In this document: piece after piece, positions 18,277 through 26,771 of the stretch
Layout: each line of letters begins with the position of its first letter
How positions within the stretch are numbered: the first letter of the stretch is position 1
Assembly (NCBI GenBank): GCA_035647615.1
Contig: DASRND010000019.1
Span: 1 to 64,000 of the forward strand
Source: Bacteroidales bacterium
GTDB lineage: Bacteria > Bacteroidota > Bacteroidia > Bacteroidales > 4484-276
DNA: 64,000 nt
Direction: 5' to 3'
The notes under the pieces: model-generated
What the model was told of the DNA's origin: nothing
The model's database searches: none
What the model saw: the letters and a program-made list of their open reading frames with translations, nothing else
Position numbers and translations under genes: made by a program

Positions 18277-19659
18277 ATGCAAAAGATACTTGCCGCCGGT
18301 CGTTTAGCCGGAATCTTACTTTTGGTTTTCCTTACCACACTCCGGGTGTCGTCCGTTTGGGCGCAATCAGATGCTGATACATTAAGACCGAAACGGGTTT
18401 ATGTTTTTGAACTCAAAGAAGAAATTTCAGCACCAGCCTGGCACATCACGCGCCACTCTCTGAAGGCTGCGCGCGACACTGCTGCCGATATTATCCTGAT
18501 CCACATGAACACCTATGGCGGCGCTCTGGACATTGCCGACAGTATTCGCACAGCCATCCTTCAATCGAAAATACCAGTATGGGTTTTTATCGATAATAAC
18601 GCCGCCTCAGCCGGAGCGCTGATTTCCATTGCTGCCGATAGTATCTACATGCGTCCGGGCGCCAACATCGGTGCAGCCACGGTAGTAAACCAAACCGGAG
18701 AAGCACTGCCCGACAAATACCAATCGTACATGCGATCTATGATGCGTTCCACCGCCGAGGCCAGCGGCCGCAATCCGCTGATCGCCGAAGGTATGGTCGA
18801 TCCGCGCATAATGGTTCCCGGCATCTCCGATTCCGGAGCAGTGATCACCTTCACCGCCTCCGAAGCTATGAAATACGGCTTTTGCGAAGGGACTGCCAAT
18901 ACCATTCCCGAGGTGCTTACAGCTGCCGGCATCACCGATTATCAGATTATCCGCTACGAATTAACGGTGAGCGATCGCATCATCCGTTTTTTGATAAATC
19001 CTCTTATCTCCGGGTTGCTCATCATGATTATCATCGGCGGCATCTACTTCGAGCTACAGACGCCCGGCATAGGTTTTCCCATCGCAGCATCCATTTTGGC
19101 TGCGCTGCTTTATTTTGCACCGCTTTATGTGGAAGGACTGGCGGCGCACTGGGAGATCATCATTTTTATTGTTGGCGTGGTGTTGATAGCTGTGGAAATA
19201 TTTGCGTTGCCGGGGTTTGGCGTCGCGGGCATTTCAGGAATTATTCTGGTAGTGGCCGGGTTGATGCTGAGTATGCTCGACAACACCGGATTTGATTTTT
19301 CTATGCTCCACATCAACGACGTTGCAGTAGCGCTCTTTACAGTAATTATCGCTGCCTTTTTGGCGCTGGTGGGCAGTATTTATTTTAGCAAGAAGCTTTT
19401 CACCAGCAACGTATTTGGCGGACTGGCTCTGTCGTCGACGCAGGAAAAATCGGAAGGATTTACCTCAGCACAAAGTAGCTACACCAACATGCTTAACCGC
19501 GATGGCATAGCACGTACCGTTTTGCGCCCTGCCGGCAAGGTTCTTATCGACGATGAAATCTTCGATGCTACAGCCGAATCCGGCTTTATTGATAAAGATA
19601 CTCCGGTGCGTGTTACACGCTATATTAATACCCAGCTTTTTGTACGCAAAATTTCCTGA
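18277..19659 (+). CDS. NfeD-family membrane-bound ClpP-like serine protease
   Basis: A 460-aa protein of the long NfeD (1510-N/STOPP) type. A signal peptide ends near VWAQ. A ClpP/Sppa-like protease domain follows (residues 35-230), with the nucleophile Ser111 in NAASAGALIS and a candidate catalytic Lys in DKYQSYMRSMMR. A four-helix membrane region (about 238-370) and a C-terminal NfeD OB-fold domain (about 400-460; GKVLIDDEIFDATAES) complete it. Family members work with SPFH/stomatin partners in membrane quality control; no stomatin gene is adjacent here. Length is normal for the long form. Confidence 0.9.
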   Translation: MQKILAAGRLAGILLLVFLTTLRVSSVWAQSDADTLRPKRVYVFELKEEISAPAWHITRHSLKAARDTAADIILIHMNTYGGALDIADSIRTAILQSKIPVWVFIDNNAASAGALISIAADSIYMRPGANIGAATVVNQTGEALPDKYQSYMRSMMRSTAEASGRNPLIAEGMVDPRIMVPGISDSGAVITFTASEAMKYGFCEGTANTIPEVLTAAGITDYQIIRYELTVSDRIIRFLINPLISGLLIMIIIGGIYFELQTPGIGFPIAASILAALLYFAPLYVEGLAAHWEIIIFIVGVVLIAVEIFALPGFGVAGISGIILVVAGLMLSMLDNTGFDFSMLHINDVAVALFTVIIAAFLALVGSIYFSKKLFTSNVFGGLALSSTQEKSEGFTSAQSSYTNMLNRDGIARTVLRPAGKVLIDDEIFDATAESGFIDKDTPVRVTRYINTQLFVRKIS

Positions 19660-19732
19660 TTATCAGTCAGAAAAGACCCTTTTGCAGTGATTTGCAATAC
19701 CTTGTATGCCATCAGCGTTGGTATAATTGTTT

Positions 19733-19740
19733 TATCTTTG
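19733..19740 (+). promoter_or_regulatory. prfA: -7 box (TATCTTTG) upstream of prfA
   Basis: TATCTTTG matches the TAnnTTTG consensus and ends 20 bases before the ATG at 19761, which suggests a short leader. No convincing -33 partner was found at the right distance. Confidence 0.5.
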
Positions 19741-19760
19741 CCCCTTTTATTTAATTTCAA

Positions 19761-20861
19761 ATGATATCAGCACCCGCAACAAATATGCTTGACAAACTGA
19801 AAGCGATCAAAAATCGCTGGAAAGAAATAGAAAAGCAAATGAATGAACCATCGGCTATGGCCGATATGAAGAAGTTTATCCAGCTCGGCAAAAGTTATAA
19901 AGAACTGCAACCTGTGGTGGATAGTTATGAAATTCTGGTGAACATAGAAGGAAACATAGTTTCGGCGCGTGAAGTATTAAAAAATGAGAAAGACGAAGAG
20001 TTTAAGGCTATGGCCAAAGAAGAGCTTAGCGATCTGCTCGAATGCCGGGAGATACTCGAAGAGGAAGTGCGCCTGATGCTCATCCCCGCCGATCCGCAAG
20101 ACAGCAAAAATGCCATTGTCGAGATACGCGCCGGCACCGGTGGCGACGAAGCCAGCATCTTTGCCGGCGACATTTACAGGATGTATCAGAAATATTGCGA
20201 AAGCAAAAACTGGAAGCTCGAAGGCGTGGACGTTACCGAAGGAACGGTGGGTGGTTTTAAGGAAATCATCTTCAACGTAATCGGCGACAATGTGTATGGC
20301 CAGATGAAATACGAGTCGGGTGTGCACCGTGTGCAGCGTGTGCCACAAACCGAAACGCAGGGGCGCGTGCATACTTCGGCAGCGTCGGTGGTGGTGCTTC
20401 CTGAAGCCGACGAATTCGACGTTGACCTGAAAGCTGCCGATATCCGCAAAGATCTTTACTGCTCCTCGGGGCCTGGCGGGCAAAGCGTAAATACCACCTA
20501 TTCAGCGGTGCGGCTCACGCACATCCCCACCGGCATTGTTTCTACCTGTCAGGATCAGAAATCGCAGATGAAAAATTACCAGAAAGCCTTGTCCGTGTTG
20601 CGTTCGAGATTATATGAAATGGAATATCAGAAATATCTTGAAGAAATTTCGTCAAAGCGTAAAACGATGGTTTCAACAGGCGACCGCTCAGCCAAGATCA
20701 GGACCTATAATTACCCGCAAGGCCGCGTCACCGATCACCGCATCAATCTCACCCTGTACAATCTGCAATCGATAGTCGATGGAAATATTCAGGAAATCAT
20801 CGATCAGTTGCAGCTTGCCGAAAATGCCGAACGGCTAAAAGCCGAAGTGGCCGGCGTTTGA
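19761..20861 (+). CDS. prfA: Peptide chain release factor 1
   Basis: A 366-aa class I release factor that ends translation at UAA and UAG stop codons. It carries the universal GGQ motif at residues 239-241 ([10 protein letters not shown]), which enters the peptidyl transferase centre. In the codon-reading loop it has PQT ([15 protein letters not shown]), the PxT type of RF1 rather than the SPF of RF2. The start may be 19761 or the ATG at 19785 ([12 protein letters not shown]), which matches the usual N-terminus better; 19761 is kept because no evidence excludes it. It is followed by the DUF4290 gene after 67 bp. Confidence 0.95.
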   Translation: MISAPATNMLDKLKAIKNRWKEIEKQMNEPSAMADMKKFIQLGKSYKELQPVVDSYEILVNIEGNIVSAREVLKNEKDEEFKAMAKEELSDLLECREILEEEVRLMLIPADPQDSKNAIVEIRAGTGGDEASIFAGDIYRMYQKYCESKNWKLEGVDVTEGTVGGFKEIIFNVIGDNVYGQMKYESGVHRVQRVPQTETQGRVHTSAASVVVLPEADEFDVDLKAADIRKDLYCSSGPGGQSVNTTYSAVRLTHIPTGIVSTCQDQKSQMKNYQKALSVLRSRLYEMEYQKYLEEISSKRKTMVSTGDRSAKIRTYNYPQGRVTDHRINLTLYNLQSIVDGNIQEIIDQLQLAENAERLKAEVAGV

Positions 20862-20928
20862 TGAGCCAGCCATGGGCTTTTGATTATCAACAAAGAATGC
20901 TATATTAAAAAATAAATATCATAAATAA

Positions 20929-21576
20929 ATGGAATACAATAGCCAACGCGAACACATCATCATCCCCGAATATGGGCGTAATCTGCAAAAAATCGTTGAG
21001 ATTGTAGTGAATACCGAAGACCGCACCAAGCGTACCCAACTGGCACATGTGGTCGTGGATATTATGGCCAACATTCATTCGCAGCAGAAGGACTCGCCCG
21101 AGCTGCGGCAGCGGCTGTGGGATCATCTCCACATCGTCTCCGGTTTCAGGCTCGACGTGGACAGCCCCTTTCCGGTGCCCGACCGCGAAGTGCTTACCAA
21201 AGCTCCACAAAACCTGGAATACCCCCGCAAGAACATGCGCTTTATTTATTATGGAAAAAACATAGAGAACATCATTGGGGAGGTTGCTGAATATCCTGAC
21301 GGTGACGACAAAAAAGAGCTTGTCAAAAATATTGCCAACCACCTGAAGAAATCCTATCTCACCTGGAACCGCGATTCGGTGGACGATGGACTGATAAAAA
21401 AACATTTTGATGAATTGTCTGAAGGTAAACTCGAGCTCGACAGCAATTATCAGTTTACCAGCACCAACGAGCTATTGGGTACCAAGCCTCGCAAAAAGTC
21501 TACAAAGAGCTTCCAGCCACGCCAGCAGCATGGCAGCAATAGGCCACCGAGAAGACAAAATCGTCCAAAAAATTAA
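20929..21576 (+). CDS. DUF4290 domain-containing protein
   Basis: A 215-aa protein of the DUF4290 family, found mainly in Bacteroidota. The N-terminal sequence MEYNSQREHIIIPEYGRNLQ and the run RQRLWDHLHIVSGF are typical. It is soluble, alpha-helical, and ends in a basic, Pro/Arg/Gln-rich tail (RPPRRQNRPKN) that could bind nucleic acid. No biochemical function is known to me. It is followed 21 bp later by murA, and this DUF4290-murA pairing is common in the phylum. Confidence 0.9.
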   Translation: MEYNSQREHIIIPEYGRNLQKIVEIVVNTEDRTKRTQLAHVVVDIMANIHSQQKDSPELRQRLWDHLHIVSGFRLDVDSPFPVPDREVLTKAPQNLEYPRKNMRFIYYGKNIENIIGEVAEYPDGDDKKELVKNIANHLKKSYLTWNRDSVDDGLIKKHFDELSEGKLELDSNYQFTSTNELLGTKPRKKSTKSFQPRQQHGSNRPPRRQNRPKN

Positions 21577-21597
21577 TAACACTTAAAAAATTTTATA

Positions 21598-22902
21598 ATG
21601 AGTTCTTTTGAAATTTGTGGTGGCAAAAGGCTCAGCGGTGAGATTATCCCACAGGGTGCCAAAAATGAAGCCCTTCAGGTAATTTGTGCTGTGCTGCTTA
21701 CACGCCAACCGGTTACCATCAGTAACATTCCGGAGATTCGTGATGTAATAAAACTCATCGATTTACTCAAACTGCTTGGTGTGGAGGCGGAAAAAACTGC
21801 CGAAGCAACCTGGCGTTTTACGGCTTCTGACATCCAGCTCGATATCCTGCTCACAGACGAGTTTCGCAAAAAGAGTGCACAGTTGCGTGGCAGTATCATG
21901 ATCATCGGGCCGTTGCTGGCGCGTTTTGGCAAAGCATTTATTCCACAGCCCGGCGGTGATAAAATAGGTCGGCGTCGGCTCGACACCCATTTTATAGGAT
22001 TGGAAAAGCTGGGGGCTAAATTCGATTACGATTTTCAAAAAAACTATTACAGTGTCGTAGCTGAGCGGCTCGAAGGTACTTACATGCTTCTCGACGAAGC
22101 TTCCGTTACCGGCACCGCCAATGTGGTGATGGCTGCTACTTTGGCAAAAGGTACAACCACCATCTTCAATGCTGCCTGCGAACCTTATGTGGCGCAGCTT
22201 TGCAAGATGCTCAATAGCATGGGCGCCCGCATCGAAGGCATCGGCTCCAACCTGCTTACCGTAAATGGTGTAGAGGCACTTTCGGGCTGTAGCCACAGGC
22301 TGTTGCCCGACATGATCGAGGTAGGAAGCTTTATTGGCATGGCCGCGCTCACACAATCCAATATTAAAATTGCCGGTGTCAATCCTGCCGATCTGGGCAT
22401 TATCCCCGACGTTTTCAGAAGGCTGGGCATCAAAATGCAGCTCAACGCCGACAGCATTGTAATCCCCGAACAGGAAGGCTACGAAATAGAAACTTTCATG
22501 GACGGCTCCATCATGACCATTGCCGACGCGCCCTGGCCCGGATTTACGCCCGACCTGATAAGTATTGCTCTGGTGGTAGCCATACAAGCCAAAGGCAGCG
22601 TACTGATTCACCAAAAGATGTTTGAGAGCCGTTTGTTTTTTGTTGATAAACTTATCGACATGGGCGCACGCATTATCCTGTGCGACCCGCACCGCGCCAC
22701 AGTTATCGGCCTCGACAGGCAATACAAGCTGCGCGGCATCCGCATGAGTTCGCCCGACATCCGTGCCGGAGTAGCATTGTTGATCAGCGCCCTCTCGGCT
22801 GAAGGCAAAAGCATCATCGACAACATTGAGCAGATTGACCGGGGCTATCAGAACATCGACGGACGCCTGCGTGCACTTGGCGCGGAAATTGAAAGGATTT
22901 AA
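21598..22902 (+). CDS. murA: UDP-N-acetylglucosamine 1-carboxyvinyltransferase with Asp in place of the catalytic Cys
   Basis: A 434-aa MurA, the first committed enzyme of peptidoglycan synthesis, transferring enolpyruvate from PEP to UDP-GlcNAc. The KNEALQVI segment near the N-terminus and RGSIMIIGPLLARFGKA are family hallmarks. In the active-site loop, PGGDKIGRRRLDTH, residue 121 is Asp (codon gat at 21958-21960). E. coli MurA has the fosfomycin-sensitive Cys115 there. Asp variants of MurA are known to be active and fosfomycin-insensitive, so intrinsic resistance to that drug is expected. There is a short gap to DUF4290 upstream and to the TlpA-like gene downstream. Confidence 0.95.
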   Translation: MSSFEICGGKRLSGEIIPQGAKNEALQVICAVLLTRQPVTISNIPEIRDVIKLIDLLKLLGVEAEKTAEATWRFTASDIQLDILLTDEFRKKSAQLRGSIMIIGPLLARFGKAFIPQPGGDKIGRRRLDTHFIGLEKLGAKFDYDFQKNYYSVVAERLEGTYMLLDEASVTGTANVVMAATLAKGTTTIFNAACEPYVAQLCKMLNSMGARIEGIGSNLLTVNGVEALSGCSHRLLPDMIEVGSFIGMAALTQSNIKIAGVNPADLGIIPDVFRRLGIKMQLNADSIVIPEQEGYEIETFMDGSIMTIADAPWPGFTPDLISIALVVAIQAKGSVLIHQKMFESRLFFVDKLIDMGARIILCDPHRATVIGLDRQYKLRGIRMSSPDIRAGVALLISALSAEGKSIIDNIEQIDRGYQNIDGRLRALGAEIERI

Positions 22903-22995
22903 ATGATATTATTTGATATGTAAAGACGCCCGATTGAGCGTTGCATGAGACAGGTGGAAAATGTATTCAAATAGTAGAATTTGAATTAATTCATT

Positions 22996-23532
22996 ATGAA
23001 AAAATATTTTATTGTTACAACGATAATAATCGCATCACTGCTGCTTGTTGCCAGTCCAATCCGGGCACAGGTGTCGCGAACAACAGGAGTGGAGCCAGGC
23101 AATGTTTTGCCTGACATTACCCTGAATGATTTGGATGGCAATCCACACAAAATCTCTGAGCTTCGCGGAAGCATTGTCCTGGTCGATTTTTGGGCATCAT
23201 GGTGCCGACCATGCCGCCGCGAGAACATTGTGTTGGTGAAGACTTACAGAGATTTTCAAAGCAAAAAATTTAAAGATGCCGAAGGTTTTAAAATCCTAAG
23301 CATCTCCTTCGACAAAACTCGCCAGGACTGGAGCAAAGCCATAGAAGCCGACGGCTTGTTTTGGGAAACGCATGTAAGCGACTTGCAGGGTTGGCATTCG
23401 ATGGCTGCCAAAACATATAATGTGCGTGCCATCCCCACGAATTTTCTCATCGACCAAAAGGGCGTAATCATTGCCAAAAACCTGCATGGCGAACAATTAG
23501 CGGAAGCCCTTCGAAAATTGATGAAGGAATAA
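22996..23532 (+). CDS. TlpA-like periplasmic thiol-disulfide oxidoreductase
   Basis: A 178-aa exported thioredoxin-fold protein. A signal peptide (IVTTIIIASLLLVASPIRAQ) is followed by a TlpA/AhpC-TSA-like domain. The redox site is WASWCRPCR with Cys70 and Cys73, and the cis-Pro loop reads RAIPTNFLID. It probably reduces or isomerises disulfides in periplasmic or cytochrome c-type proteins. No partner is encoded nearby, and a hairpin terminator lies downstream. Confidence 0.9.
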   Translation: MKKYFIVTTIIIASLLLVASPIRAQVSRTTGVEPGNVLPDITLNDLDGNPHKISELRGSIVLVDFWASWCRPCRRENIVLVKTYRDFQSKKFKDAEGFKILSISFDKTRQDWSKAIEADGLFWETHVSDLQGWHSMAAKTYNVRAIPTNFLIDQKGVIIAKNLHGEQLAEALRKLMKE

Positions 23533-23561
23533 TCATTTTACAGGAATGACAATTTGACGTT

Positions 23562-23604
23562 AAATGAGCCAGTGGCAAATTATTTGATTAGCCATGGCTC
23601 ATTT
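23562..23604 (+). terminator. Hairpin terminator candidate after the TlpA-like gene
   Basis: AAATGAGCCA (23562-23571) pairs with TGGCTCATTT (23595-23604); an inner TGGC/GCCA pair extends the stem. It is followed by aattttag, a weak T-tract. It separates the TlpA-like gene from grpE. Confidence 0.55.
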
Positions 23605-23653
23605 AATTTTAGCAGTTATTCAGGGAAGTTGATTTTTTAATAAATAAAAAAAG

Positions 23654-24256
23654 ATGGACGAGAAAACAAAAAGCCCCAAAAATAAAAATTCAAAACCAAA
23701 GGATGGGAATAAGCATCAGCACACCGATGAAGAAGTACACCGTGATGATAAGAAGATAATGCGGACTATAATAAGAAAGCAGGAGCGTGCCCGGCTTGAG
23801 ACCCGTATCAATGAACTTGAAGGGAACCTTGCCGAGCTCAGCGACAAGTATCTGCGCCTGTTTTCCGAATTTGATAATTATCGCAAGCGTACCAACAAAG
23901 AGCGCATCGAACTGCTCGACACCGCTTCGGCCGGATTGATAAAAGAGCTGCTGCCGGTGCTCGACGATTTTGATCGTGCCATGCAACTGCTCGATGATGC
24001 TGACGACCCCAAAGTTGCAAGCAGCGTCGAAGGAATGCGGTTGATATACAATAAACTAAAAAACCTGTTGATGCGCAGTGGTCTGGAGCCAATGAAGTCG
24101 ATTGGCGAAACATTTGATACCGATTTTCACGAAGCCATCACCAACATTCCCGCACCTGCTCCCGACCTGGTGGGTAAGGTTGTCGACGAAATTCAAAAAG
24201 GTTACATGCTCAAAGGCAAGGTTATTCGCTTTGCCCGCGTAGTGGTGGGGCAATAA
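23654..24256 (+). CDS. grpE: Nucleotide exchange factor GrpE
   Basis: A 200-aa GrpE that releases ADP from DnaK. The charged, disordered N-terminus (60 residues) leads into the long coiled-coil dimerisation helix ([25 protein letters not shown] region). The C-terminal beta-domain ends [19 protein letters not shown], close to the family's GRVLRPAKVVV signature. It is directly before dnaJ (43 bp), as usual in Bacteroidota; dnaK is not in this window. Heat-shock control would be expected, but no CIRCE-type element was found before it. Confidence 0.95.
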   Translation: MDEKTKSPKNKNSKPKDGNKHQHTDEEVHRDDKKIMRTIIRKQERARLETRINELEGNLAELSDKYLRLFSEFDNYRKRTNKERIELLDTASAGLIKELLPVLDDFDRAMQLLDDADDPKVASSVEGMRLIYNKLKNLLMRSGLEPMKSIGETFDTDFHEAITNIPAPAPDLVGKVVDEIQKGYMLKGKVIRFARVVVGQ

Positions 24257-24299
24257 CCCACAAGGGATAAAGCATTTTTTTGCAAAGGAATTACGAGTC

Positions 24300-25442
24300 A
24301 TGACAAAACGAGATTACTACGAAATACTGGAGATAACACGCGATGCCAACGAAGGTGAGATAAAAAAAGCTTACCGCAAAATGGCGATACGTTACCATCC
24401 CGACAAAAATCCCGGCGATCACAAAGCCGAAGATAAATTTAAAGAAGCTGCCGAAGCTTATGAAGTGCTGAACGACAACGATAAGCGTCAGCGTTACGAC
24501 CGTTTTGGTCATGATGGTTTACGTGGGCAAGGCGGTGGTGGCTACGACATGTCGATGGAAGACATCTTCTCCAATTTCGGCGACATCTTTGGCAGCGCCT
24601 TTGGCGGCTTTAGTGGCGGTTTTGGCAGTAGCAGCCGGCGACGTCGTGTCAACAGGGGCAGCAATTTACGTGTGCGCGTAAAGCTTACCCTCGAGGAAAT
24701 TGCCAATGGAATCAATAAAAAAATAAAAGTTAATAAGTATAAAAAGTGCGAAGAGTGCTCGGGAAGCGGTGCCAAAGGTGGCAGCTCCTACAGCACATGC
24801 AGCACTTGTCATGGTTCAGGCCAGGTAACGCGCGTTACCAATACTTTTCTGGGGCAAATGCAAACGGCAAGCACTTGCCCGGCCTGCGGTGGCGAAGGGC
24901 AGGTAATCACCAGCAAATGTGCTTCCTGCAACGGCGATGGCATCGTGCGTGGCGAAGAGGTGATTAGCATCGAAATCCCCGCTGGCGTAGCCCAGGATAT
25001 GCAGCTTTCGGTGAGTGGTAAAGGAAACGCGGGAGCCCGGGGCGGCATCAATGGCGACCTCATCGTAGTGATAGAAGAAGCCGAGCACGAATCACTCATC
25101 CGCGACGGCGACAACCTCATCTACAATCATTTTATCTCTTTTGCCGAAGCAGCGCTGGGAGCTACCGCCTATGTGCCCACCCTCGACGGGAAAGCCAAGG
25201 TGAGCATCGAAGCAGGTACACATTCCGGTAAGGTGTTGCGACTAAAAAATAAAGGCATCCCACACCTGCAACAATATGGGCGCGGCGATTTGCTGGTGAA
25301 CATCAGCGTGTGGACGCCACAAAGCCTCAGCCGCGAAGAACGCGAGCTGCTGCAGAAGCTCGACGAATCCGAAAGCTTCAAACCCAGCCCCTCCAAAAGT
25401 CAGCGCGGCATTTTCAATAGGATGAAGGAATATTTTCAATAA
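24300..25442 (+). CDS. dnaJ: Molecular chaperone DnaJ (Hsp40)
   Basis: A 380-aa type I DnaJ. The J domain (residues 1-70) has the HPD motif at residues 33-35, needed to stimulate DnaK ATPase. A Gly/Phe-rich region follows (about 75-110). The zinc-finger domain (about 150-215) contains four CxxCxGxG repeats, beginning [24 protein letters not shown] and CASCNGDG, and the C-terminal substrate-binding domains run to residue ~350. Its stop codon TAA overlaps the next ATG by one base (TAATG), so the SUI1-family gene is probably translationally coupled. Confidence 0.96.
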   Translation: MTKRDYYEILEITRDANEGEIKKAYRKMAIRYHPDKNPGDHKAEDKFKEAAEAYEVLNDNDKRQRYDRFGHDGLRGQGGGGYDMSMEDIFSNFGDIFGSAFGGFSGGFGSSSRRRRVNRGSNLRVRVKLTLEEIANGINKKIKVNKYKKCEECSGSGAKGGSSYSTCSTCHGSGQVTRVTNTFLGQMQTASTCPACGGEGQVITSKCASCNGDGIVRGEEVISIEIPAGVAQDMQLSVSGKGNAGARGGINGDLIVVIEEAEHESLIRDGDNLIYNHFISFAEAALGATAYVPTLDGKAKVSIEAGTHSGKVLRLKNKGIPHLQQYGRGDLLVNISVWTPQSLSREERELLQKLDESESFKPSPSKSQRGIFNRMKEYFQ

Positions 25443-25789
25443 TGGCTAAAAAGTTCAAAAAAATTACCGGCGACATTGTTTATTCCACCAATCCCGATTT
25501 TTCATTCCAATTTCAGGAAGAGGCACAGGAGGAAACACTAAGTCCTGCCCAACAAAACCTGAAAGTATGGCTCGATCGCAAGATGCGCAAGGGAAAGGTG
25601 GTGACGCTGGTGAAAGGTTTCGTGGGAACCACGGAGGATTTGGAGTCTCTGGCCAAACTTCTCAAGACGCGCTGTGGAACCGGTGGATCGGCCAAAGAAG
25701 GTGAAATCATAATACAAGGCGAAGTGCGCGAAAAGGTGCTGGCAATCCTCAAAAGTGAAGGTTACAAAGCCATTGCTGCGGGAGGGTAG
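25442..25789 (+). CDS. SUI1/eIF1-family translation initiation factor-like protein
   Basis: A 115-aa protein of the bacterial YciH/SUI1 family. The C-terminal eIF1-like core (RKMRKGKVVTLVKGF; LLKTRCGTGGSAKEGEIIIQ; GYKAIAAGG) is complete, with the conserved basic loop that in eIF1 contacts the ribosomal P site. The N-terminal 35 residues are a variable extension. In bacteria the role of this protein is not fully settled; YciH can influence initiation fidelity. Its start overlaps the dnaJ stop by one base. Confidence 0.92.
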   Translation: MAKKFKKITGDIVYSTNPDFSFQFQEEAQEETLSPAQQNLKVWLDRKMRKGKVVTLVKGFVGTTEDLESLAKLLKTRCGTGGSAKEGEIIIQGEVREKVLAILKSEGYKAIAAGG

Positions 25790-25799
25790 GGGAGAAGGC

Positions 25800-25830
25800 A
25801 GCCGGCAGTTCACAGTTCTCAGTCGGCAGC
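25800..25830. repeat. Dispersed intergenic repeat, copy 1 (cagttctcagtcggcag type)
   Basis: The tract gccggcagttcacagttctc and its continuation resemble, in either orientation, tracts at 39868-39902, 44784-44820 and 52790-52835. All carry cagttctcag or its complement ctgagaactg beside a cgactg/cagtcg step. Copies are degenerate and always between genes. Confidence 0.5.
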
Positions 25831-25881
25831 CCTAAATAACAACCCGACAATTTGATAACCCGATAACTTGACAACATTACT

Positions 25882-26442
25882 ATGGAAAACGAAGACATTT
25901 TAAAAGAACCGGTTTACTCTCCTTTTGTATTGGAATTTGTAGCGGTGGCGCAGAAGTATTGTTTGTTTATCGAAGAGATCGATAATTACTCCGTGGGCGA
26001 AATTTTCGATTACATGCATAAAGCTCTGTCGTTGTTGTATGTGCGCGGCTCGGTGCTGCCGAAAGTAACGCCCGAACACTACGAAGCCAACGAGAAATAT
26101 GTAACCGAAGAGCAGTGGCAAAATGTTTTTAACGCTTTGCGCGAAAAGCTGGGAAAAGACGACGAATACTGGTTCAACGAAAATGATAACCCGCTCAACG
26201 AACTGATAAAAGGTAGCCTGGCCGATGGTTTTACGGATATTTACCAGGACATGAGGGATTTCGTGCTGCTGTATCAAAAACCATTGCGTGATGCCAAAAA
26301 GGTTGCGGTGTGGGAGATGCGCGAATTGTTTCAGGCACACTGGGGTTTCCGGATTGTGAACCTGCTCAAGGTTCTGCATTATAATCTTTACAGCGAAAAT
26401 CGCCCGACAGCAATGACCGGCGTTGATGGCCTCCCCATTTAG
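25882..26442 (+). CDS. DUF5063 domain-containing protein
   Basis: A 186-aa soluble, acidic, alpha-helical protein matching the DUF5063 family of Bacteroidota (EFVAVAQKYCLFIEEIDNY near the N-terminus; WGFRIVNLLKVLHYNLYSEN near the C-terminus). No catalytic motif or membrane segment is visible and no function is known to me. It is preceded by an intergenic repeat and AT-rich leader and stands between the dnaJ-SUI1 pair and feoAB. Confidence 0.88.
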   Translation: MENEDILKEPVYSPFVLEFVAVAQKYCLFIEEIDNYSVGEIFDYMHKALSLLYVRGSVLPKVTPEHYEANEKYVTEEQWQNVFNALREKLGKDDEYWFNENDNPLNELIKGSLADGFTDIYQDMRDFVLLYQKPLRDAKKVAVWEMRELFQAHWGFRIVNLLKVLHYNLYSENRPTAMTGVDGLPI

Positions 26443-26603
26443 GCCAGCGAGGAGGAGTGATTCTTTTTTTGCAAACACTTCGTTGAGGCTTTGCTAAGTA
26501 GTGATCCTCTCAAATCAATCACTGACAATTAAGCAGGCAAATCCTAGGAACCCCTACACCGACTTACAATACTCAACAAACCCCTGGCTATAAAGGCCAC
26601 ATT

Positions 26604-26619
26604 CTAAATAAGTATTTAG
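26604..26619. promoter_or_regulatory. Candidate operator: inverted repeat CTAAATA-AG-TATTTAG upstream of feoAB
   Basis: CTAAATA (26604-26610) and TATTTAG (26613-26619) are perfect inverted repeats with a 2-nt spacer. CTAAATAAGT recurs at 26667-26676. The site lies about 100 bases before the candidate promoter of an iron transporter. It does not match the canonical Fur or DtxR box, so binding of an iron regulator is only an inference. Confidence 0.35.
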
Positions 26620-26716
26620 CTACCTAATTGATTGTTAATACATTGTTTTAGAAATCTCCAGGCTTTCTAAATAAGTCATCATCAGGCTACCATGTGGTTA
26701 TGGATTGATTTTTGGG

Positions 26717-26724
26717 TAAATTTG
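26717..26724 (+). promoter_or_regulatory. -7 box (TAAATTTG) upstream of feoAB
   Basis: TAAATTTG fits TAnnTTTG and lies 47 bases before the feoAB ATG at 26772. Confidence 0.5.
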
Positions 26725-26771
26725 CAATCTTTATTGATTCTAAATTATCATTACCAGCTTAAAGAGTTAAA

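Larger units (their letters stand above)
26443..26771. other. Intergenic region with candidate regulatory repeats before feoAB
   Basis: There is no gene. It holds the 16-bp inverted repeat at 26604-26619, a second copy of its left half at 26667-26676, and a -7-like box at 26717-26724 listed separately. The length of the leader suits iron-dependent control of feoAB. Confidence 0.5.

Noticed and set aside
21763..22722. 319-aa minus-strand frame opposite murA
   Set aside because: It is antisense to murA with no recognisable domain.
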